From: Geotrypetes seraphini
Lineage: Eukaryota; Chordata; Amphibia; Gymnophiona; Dermophiidae
Length of the DNA stretch: 64,000 bases
Assembly: GCF_902459505.1 (NCBI RefSeq)
Contig: NC_047091.1
Coordinates: 152,859,455 to 152,923,454 of the forward strand
Direction of reading: 5' to 3'
Position 1 is the stretch's first letter. The number at the start of each line of letters is the position of its first letter. The notes beneath the pieces are model-generated. The model saw nothing but the letters and a program-made list of their open reading frames with translations. It was not told the origin of the DNA and did not search any database. A program made the translations under genes and the position numbers. Below are positions 58,169 through 64,000 of this stretch, piece by piece.

Positions 58169-59515
58169 ATGGCAGGAATGAGACGAAAGTCATATACAGC
58201 GGACTTTAAGCTTCAAGTCGTTGCGAAAGCTGAGGAAATAGGCAACCGGGCCGCAGCGAGAGAGTTCGATGTTGGAGAAACATCGGTGCGTGAATGGAGA
58301 AAAGATAAGAAGGAACTGGAGAAATGCAATCCGCGAAAACGGGCACATCGTGGGGCCAAACCAAAATGGCCTCAGCTGGAGGATGACTTGAAGCAGTGGA
58401 TTCTGGTGAGAAGGGAGCAAAATCAATCAGTCTCTACTGTTGCGATTCAGATGAAGGCAAAACTACTTGCCAATGGAAGAGGAATACCCGACTTCAAAGC
58501 TGGCTTCACATGGATCTCAAAATTTATGAAAAGGAACGGACTATCAGTTAGAATGAGAACAACTGTTGGCCAGCGACTTCCAGATGACTGGCAGCAAAAA
58601 TTGATTGATTTCCGTGACTTTGTCGCCAAAGAAATATCTGAACTTGGCATCACTGCAAAGGACGTCATCAACATGGATGAAATTCCAATGGCATTCAACA
58701 TTCCAGCGACAAGAACCATAGCCCCCACAGGTACTAAATCTGTTGCCATCACCACAACTGGGCATGAAAGAACGTGTTTTACAGTCGTTCTTGGTTGCTC
58801 AGCTAGCGGGGTTAAGTTAAAGCCCATGCTCATTTTCAAAAGGGTCACTATGCCCCGTGAAAAGCTGCCCACCAGTGTGGTTGTGCACTGCAACAAGAAG
58901 GGATGGATGGACTGCGACGTAATGAGATTGTGGGTAGATAAATGCTTTAGGGCAAGACAGGGTGGATTCTTTGCAAAAAAATCCTTGTTAATTTTTGATG
59001 CCATGGCTGCCCACAAAGAAAAAAATGTTTAGGCCTACATTAATTCTACTCGTGCCCACATCGCTGTGATACCTGGAGGCCTGACATGTAAGCTGCAACC
59101 ACTTGACATCGCAGTGAATCATCCATTCAAGACTTTTATTAGAAAGGAGTGGGAGGAGTGGATGCAGAGCGGCATGCACGAGTACACACCCGCGGGGCGA
59201 CTGAAGCGGGCAACTTTCACAGAAGTCTGCAAGTGGGTGGCTTCAGCATGGGACAAAATAACACGAGATACCATTCGAAACGGATTTAGAAAAGCGGGCA
59301 TTGTTTATGAAACCAATGACACTACGGGTACTACCAGTGCAGCGGAAGGAGGCAACAACATGGATATCAGCGATGATGATGACGATGATGACGATATTAC
59401 TTCGGAAATAAACAAGGATCGTCTGCAGGCCGTGCTCACTTTATTTAATGACGATGATGACAATTCGGATTTTGATGGATTCAAGGATTCAGATGACTGT
59501 GATGATGATGACTGA
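58169..59515 (+). pseudogene. Pogo-superfamily transposase, POGK-like, one in-frame stop
   Basis: Cut-and-paste transposase of 448 codons in a single frame, broken only by TAG at 59030-59032. Residues 1-55: Brinker/psq-type helix-turn-helix (RRKSYTADFKLQVVAKAEEI, NRAAAREFDVGETSVREWRK). Residues ~70-140: CENPB-type second DNA-binding region (VSTVAIQMKAKLL, GFTWISKFMKRNGLSVR). Residues ~165-330: DDE_1 catalytic core with NMDEIPM (first Asp), LLIFDAMAAHKE (second) and CKLQPLDIAV (third, 35 residues after the second). The C-terminus is an Asp-rich tail (DISDDDDDDDD and a second acidic run). Domain order resembles vertebrate POGK. A start with purine at -3 (CATAATGG) fits. Probably inactive at this locus unless the stop is read through or is a sequencing error. 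Confidence 0.92.
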
Positions 59516-59964
59516 ATAAACCTGTAAACTTTGTTTATTTACAACTTTACCGTAATTACGGTAACTGTATTTAGATTATTTTGTCCTCGATACTTCGTTT
59601 GATCTACCGGTTAATGTTATAGTTTATAAGAATGAACATGTAATTTCTGTTCTTGTTGCTGAATTCATACTCACTAACTCTAGATTAAAAGTTATACGGT
59701 TGTTTATAAGAATGAACAGTTTTTTTCTTTTCACGTGTTTGGTTGGAGGGTGTGTGAATGGTGCGTGAGTTCTCCTATGTCTGGTTGAGGTGGATTGAAT
59801 TACCGGTATTTAGCTGAAGAAATTATGGTAGTTAAACACCCCCCCCCATTCCACACACATTACGGTAATTCTCTTCCATTTTTGTTCCCATTATAAAAAA
59901 CACTGATAAGTTTCCAGAAAAAAATACATTAAAATAAGAAGTGAAAACAAAGGCCCCTACAGAT

Positions 59965-60215
59965 GAGAACATAACACAAGAATAGCCTAACTGGGTCAGT
60001 CCAATGGTCCATCATGCCCAGTAGCCCATTCTCATGGTAGCCAATCCAGGTCACTAATACCTGGTCAAAACCCAAAGAATAGCAAACATTCCATGCTACG
60101 GATCCAGAGCAAGCAGACGCTTCCCCCATGTCTTAATAACAGACTATGGACTTTTCCTCCAGGAATTTGTCCAAACCTTTTTAAAACCAGCAACGCCATC
60201 TGCTTTTACCATAAC
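59965..60215 (-). mobile_element. LINE 3' fragment inside the pogo transposon, minus
   Basis: AAGAATAGCCTAACTGGGTC, CCAATGGTCCATCATGCCCA and CCAGGAATTTGTCCAAACC; same family as 46710-47330. It must postdate the pogo insertion. Confidence 0.78.
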
Positions 60216-60659
60216 TTAAATCTTTCCTTCCAAACAGAGACCTTGCTAGATGTCAAATACAGAAAGAACAAGGTAACTTCACAAGGACTTAGCTGTGCAG
60301 GAAATGTGAATCTCCTCATACACCCACCATATAGTGCAAAAATGTGCAAAGGTCTGTTTTTTTCTTTCGATCACTACATAGCCTAATGCCACACAAATAT
60401 ATTCTGAAGGTCAATGCTAAGGTTAACAAAGTTTCCTTCCTTGGACCACAAGGAGATACTGACAAACCACTAGAATAGATCCCAAAACAACTACGCAGGC
60501 ACAACACCACTCAGTGTGTGAACCAGTTCAGTGGAGTGGACTACGGTAACTGGGGGGTGGAAATGGACCCGGAGTTTTCTCAGCAGAATTTCCCAGAACA
60601 TCTCTTCCTCTTAACACATTGACACGCTGGTGGGTTTATTTTATAGCTTTTTCACTCCC

Positions 60660-60895
60660 TTCGGTCTGCCTGTCCCCCCTTGAAGTCCTGCCTGTCCCCC
60701 CTTGATGTCCTGTTCCCCCTTGAAGGTCTGCCTGTCCCTCCTTGAAGTCCTGTCCCCCCTTGAAGTCCTGTCCCCCCTTGATGTCCTGTCCCCCCTTGAA
60801 GTCCTGTCCCCCCTTGAAGGTCTGCCTGTCCCCCCTTGAAGTCCTGTCCCCCCTTGAAGGTCTGCCTGTCCCCCCTTGAAGTCCTGTCCCCATCC
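60660..60895. repeat. Second minisatellite of the pogo transposon
   Basis: Repeats of CCCCCCTTGAAGTCCTGTC and TTGAAGGTCTGCCTGT in 17-20-bp units, ~13 units. Confidence 0.88.
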
Positions 60896-61009
60896 TGAAA
60901 GCCTGATGCCCCCCCCCCCCGACGCCCGATTCATCATCCGGAAGGACCGCTCGCACCCCCACTGCTCGCACTCCCACCCCGATGGACCGCTCGCACCCCC
61001 ACAGCCTCC

Positions 61010-61290
61010 CCCCCCTCCCCCATGGAGAAGCTGTCTACCTTGTTTCTGGATGCCAGTGAGCCCAGCTGTTTCCTCTGCCGGCGGTCCTTCCCCTTTTCTG
61101 AGCCCTGCGCTACGCTGCTTCCTCTTCCGGCGGTCCCGCCCTTTCTCTGACGTCAGAGAAAGGGCGGGACCGCCGGAAGAGGAAGCAGCGCAGCAGGGCT
61201 CAGAGAAGGGGCAGGACCGCCGGCAGAGGAAACAGCTGGGCTCACTGGCATCCGGAAACAAGGTAGACAGCTTTTCCATGGGGGAGGGGG
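61010..61290. repeat. ~140-bp-arm hairpin shared by the pogo family
   Basis: Nearly perfect inverted repeat centred at CTGACGTCAG (61147-61156); arms run from CATGGAGAAGCTGTCTACC to its inverse near 61263-61283. The same structure is at 2512-2790, and shortened at 9270-9470. Confidence 0.88.
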
Positions 61291-61519
61291 GGAGACTGTG
61301 GGGGTGCGAGCGGTTCTTCGGGTGGGAGTACGAGCGGTCCATCGGGGTGGGAGTGCGAGCAGTGGGGGTGCGAGCGGTCCTTCCGGATGATGAATCGGGC
61401 GAGGTGGGAACTATGTAAAAAAAATTTTATATACCGCGCTCACGCGTATACCGCGCAAGGTTATGCACGGTTTGTAAAAACACGTATAACGCGCGCGTTA
61501 TATGCGTGAAAATACGGTA

Positions 61520-61960
61520 TTTCTACTAATTGTGTCGTTTACAAAGCATATAGCCTCAAAGGATGAGATTGAATGAACCATGCTTTGAAGAAGACCTATC
61601 CAAGATAGCCTGGGCTGAGCTAGCTAATTAGTGAAGAGTAGCCAACATCCTTCACTGAATGACATGGAACAGATTGATTGGCGAAACTCTTGTTAAATTG
61701 AGTAAGAGAAAACCACTACAGCGACAGGACGCTGGTAAGAGCAAGAAAGTAAGCAACACAGTGAGTACCACAGCTGGACATATTCATTATATACTGAGAT
61801 ATTATAAGTAGATATATAAAAGGATCGCATATGTTTGTTTTTACAGACATATGTGGGAAAGTGAAAGTGGATAAAGCCCTGAAGAAACGGTTGTAGACCG
61901 TGAAACATTGGTTAAGACTAATACATTGCATCACTTACACCTTCACAGCACAAAGAAGTA
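61520..61960 (+). mobile_element. Penelope-like element, 3' part
   Basis: Carries the tail signature CCTGAAGAAACGGTTGTAGA then CCGTGAAACATTGG typical of Penelope-like element ends. Continues the fragment at 56690-57151 beyond the pogo insertion. Old and broken. Confidence 0.6.
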
Positions 61961-62860
61961 GCTAGTGATCTCAGTCCTGCATGAAAGAGTAGTGGTTAAA
62001 GCACATTCTCTCTGGAAGTTTTTTGCCGATGATGTGGGTGGAGGAGGCTTGAGCATTCATGCTCTGCCATGATAATACCCGAGGCTTTTTCTTCCGTTGA
62101 GATAGTGCTCTTAGATGAATAAGTGGAGCATTCCTATTTATTGATAAACTAAATTCCATCCATTCCCCAAAGGAAGCTAGTGCAAATATCAGCAAGGATA
62201 CTATACCTGATCCTCTGGTACCAAAAACAAGGTATAGATTTATTAAAACAAGCATTTTAACCAGTTTTTATATTTTCACAGTGTTCCTTCTTAAACAAAA
62301 ACCCATTGGTCAAGCAGTATTTTAAGCTCACAGTTTTACCAATAGTCTCATAGAAAGTAACCTAGCTTTCAAAAAGCCATGGCATTTTTCAGGTTTGAGA
62401 GAACCTATAGATAATATGAATGGTTACTGTGTGAGGACTATAAATCTATTGCTCTGAACAAAGGGTGAAGGTTTATCTCCTCGTCAACTTCCTGCAGGAA
62501 GACCAATCTTTCCATCTAAAATATTTAGTTTTATAAAGTTAGAGGGTGACCTGCAAACAGATGGCTGGACATGTTGAAAACAACCATGGGGATGATGCTA
62601 GAGGTCCTTACTGGACTAGCACAAAATCAATTTCTTTTTAGATTATAATTCATCATGTTGCTAGGATTCAAACACGAGTTGAAGGCACCCAACTAAAGCC
62701 AGAGTAAAGTTATGTGACCAGTGGATTTTTCTGTCAGATAAACTGTTCATACTGACATGACCAAATCAAAGGTGCAGCAGCATAAGTAGGATGAAGCAGG
62801 GTCCAAAGGTTTTCAATGTAAAACCAATCTAAACAATCACATAAAAAGAAAAAAAAAAAC
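61960..62860. other. Intergenic stretch without recognised features
   Basis: No open frame with coding character and no clear repeat family on either strand. Confidence 0.4.
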
Positions 62861-62864
62861 CCTC

Positions 62865-64000
62865 TTTAAAGAATGTTGTCTTTATTGTTCACTGTACTTG
62901 GGCCATATTTAGTTACACAGGCAATTTCAAATGTACATCTTCAAATTCAACTCTGAAGTAATATTCACACAAAATTGGCATACACCAGTTCTCTTACAGA
63001 GACATCACAGTCACCTTGACTTTGGACTGCTGCAATAAGTTTTTGCCCCAAGCTGGAAAGAGTTATTTTAAACATGAAAACAGACGACAATTCTTAAATT
63101 AATTGTACAAAATTGTGTTATTTGAAAAGATTTTCCCCTCTTCAAAAAGACCAAAAAAGTACAAGCAACTAATTTACATCAGTCACAAAATAATCCTGAT
63201 CAGCACCCACACCATAAACAAACACTTTTTAAATTTAAACCCATCATCAAATAAAAAGAGCAGTTTTGTTTAAAACAAACTGAAATCTGCATATGCCTAA
63301 AATAAAGAGAATATCAGCACCGAGTACTCAGCTCAGTACAACTGTAACAAGATTAGGGCAAACAAAGAATGCCATTAAAGAACTGACATACTGGGATCTT
63401 TCTGGCATTATTGAGTTCCACAAATTCAATTTTGTCAAAGCATTACCCACAACTGGTTTTGTCAGACAGCACTAAGACAGTGAAATAAATGGCCTAAACA
63501 GACAAAATCGCAATAACCGATCTAAAACCTTAAGTAATGGAACAAAAATGATATTAAAGGCTTGAAATTTTGCAAATAAAATGTTCAAAAAGGGTAAAAG
63601 TGGCAGGTTGAAGATACTGACCAGCTAAAAATACTGGTTAAAGGACTGCCTTTTAAATGATTTGGTAAAAATAATGAGTAGGGAGAAGTTGTTCAAGGCC
63701 CTTTTCATTTACCTGAAACCATTATGGTACATCTGTAATGTTGATGGTTTACACAATGGTCAATGATATTAGTGACCTGTGATTGGCTACTGCTGTTCTC
63801 TTGCATCGCTTCATGCCAAGCTCAAAACATTACTTAATTGTAGAAAATTAATTATATAGTTTCTGAAAGTTTATGGAATAATTGATCAAATAAAATGCTT
63901 TATGGGATGGGTACTGAGCCCATGTACATATATAAGAAATATGTAAAGTATAGCCCCTAGTCATATATAAATAATTTCTATTCATGACAAGTCACCATCA
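62865..64000 (-). other. Probable 3' UTR of the next gene (TMED2 expected by synteny)
   Basis: AT-rich, free of recognisable transposons over 1.1 kb, with AATAAA on the minus strand at ~62885-62880. In human, TMED2 lies just upstream of DDX55 in the same orientation, so its 3' end is expected here on the minus strand. No coding sequence is visible, so the gene name is inference only. Confidence 0.4.

Larger units (their letters stand above)
57152..61517 (+). mobile_element. Autonomous-type pogo (POGK-like) DNA transposon, 4.37 kb
   Basis: Inverted ends CCGTATTTTCACGTAGATAA and ...ATATGCGTGAAAATACGG, flanked by TA (57150-57151, 61518-61519). In order: CpG-rich subterminal repeats (57165-57270), a 20-bp minisatellite (57280-57830), the transposase (58169-59515), a LINE fragment inserted at ~59965-60215, a second minisatellite (60660-60895), a ~280-bp hairpin (61010-61290) and the right subterminal repeats (61420-61510). 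The copies at 1900-2995 and 9039-9810 keep only the ends, the hairpin and repeat remnants. Confidence 0.9.

Overview
The window is nuclear DNA from a vertebrate with large, repeat-filled introns. It holds three conserved host genes in the order GTF2H3 (minus, 3' end off the left edge), EIF2B1 (plus) and DDX55 (minus). Order and orientation match what I know of the human locus: GTF2H3 and EIF2B1 are head to head, EIF2B1 and DDX55 tail to tail. The human neighbour TMED2 is expected next, and the last ~1.1 kb may be its 3' UTR (weak call). The repeats (a CORE-SINE, a LINE with a short diagnostic RT C-terminus, L1-like 3' ends, many fold-back hAT elements) look amphibian and most like a caecilian. 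That is an inference from remembered families, not a search result.

Layout. 1-3.3 kb: hAT and pogo-type DNA transposons. 3.3-17.4 kb: GTF2H3 coding exons 10 to 1. 17.4-17.8 kb: 379-bp shared promoter with a CRE and an ETS-like site. 17.8-31.0 kb: EIF2B1, nine coding exons giving 301 aa. 31.0-53.9 kb: DDX55, fourteen coding exons giving 588 aa with all DEAD-box motifs. The two convergent 3' ends appear to overlap. 54-62 kb: intergenic nest of mobile elements, mainly a 4.4-kb pogo-superfamily transposon (57152-61517) with a nearly whole transposase, inserted in a Penelope-like retroelement. 62.9-64 kb: probable 3' UTR. All exon junctions were placed by reading frame and GT-AG (once GC-AG) boundaries, and exon lengths and phases add up across each gene.

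The gene products are a TFIIH subunit (p34), the alpha subunit of the translation factor eIF2B, and a nucleolar ribosome-assembly helicase. They share a neighbourhood and probably promoters and terminators, but not one pathway. The most notable material is in the mobile DNA: a TA-flanked pogo/POGK-like family with one near-intact autonomous copy and two internally deleted copies, all with CpG-rich subterminal repeats and a long central hairpin; a 1.38-kb near-palindrome inside EIF2B1; LINE insertions whose target duplications overlap GTF2H3 5' splice sites; and datable nests of one element inside another.
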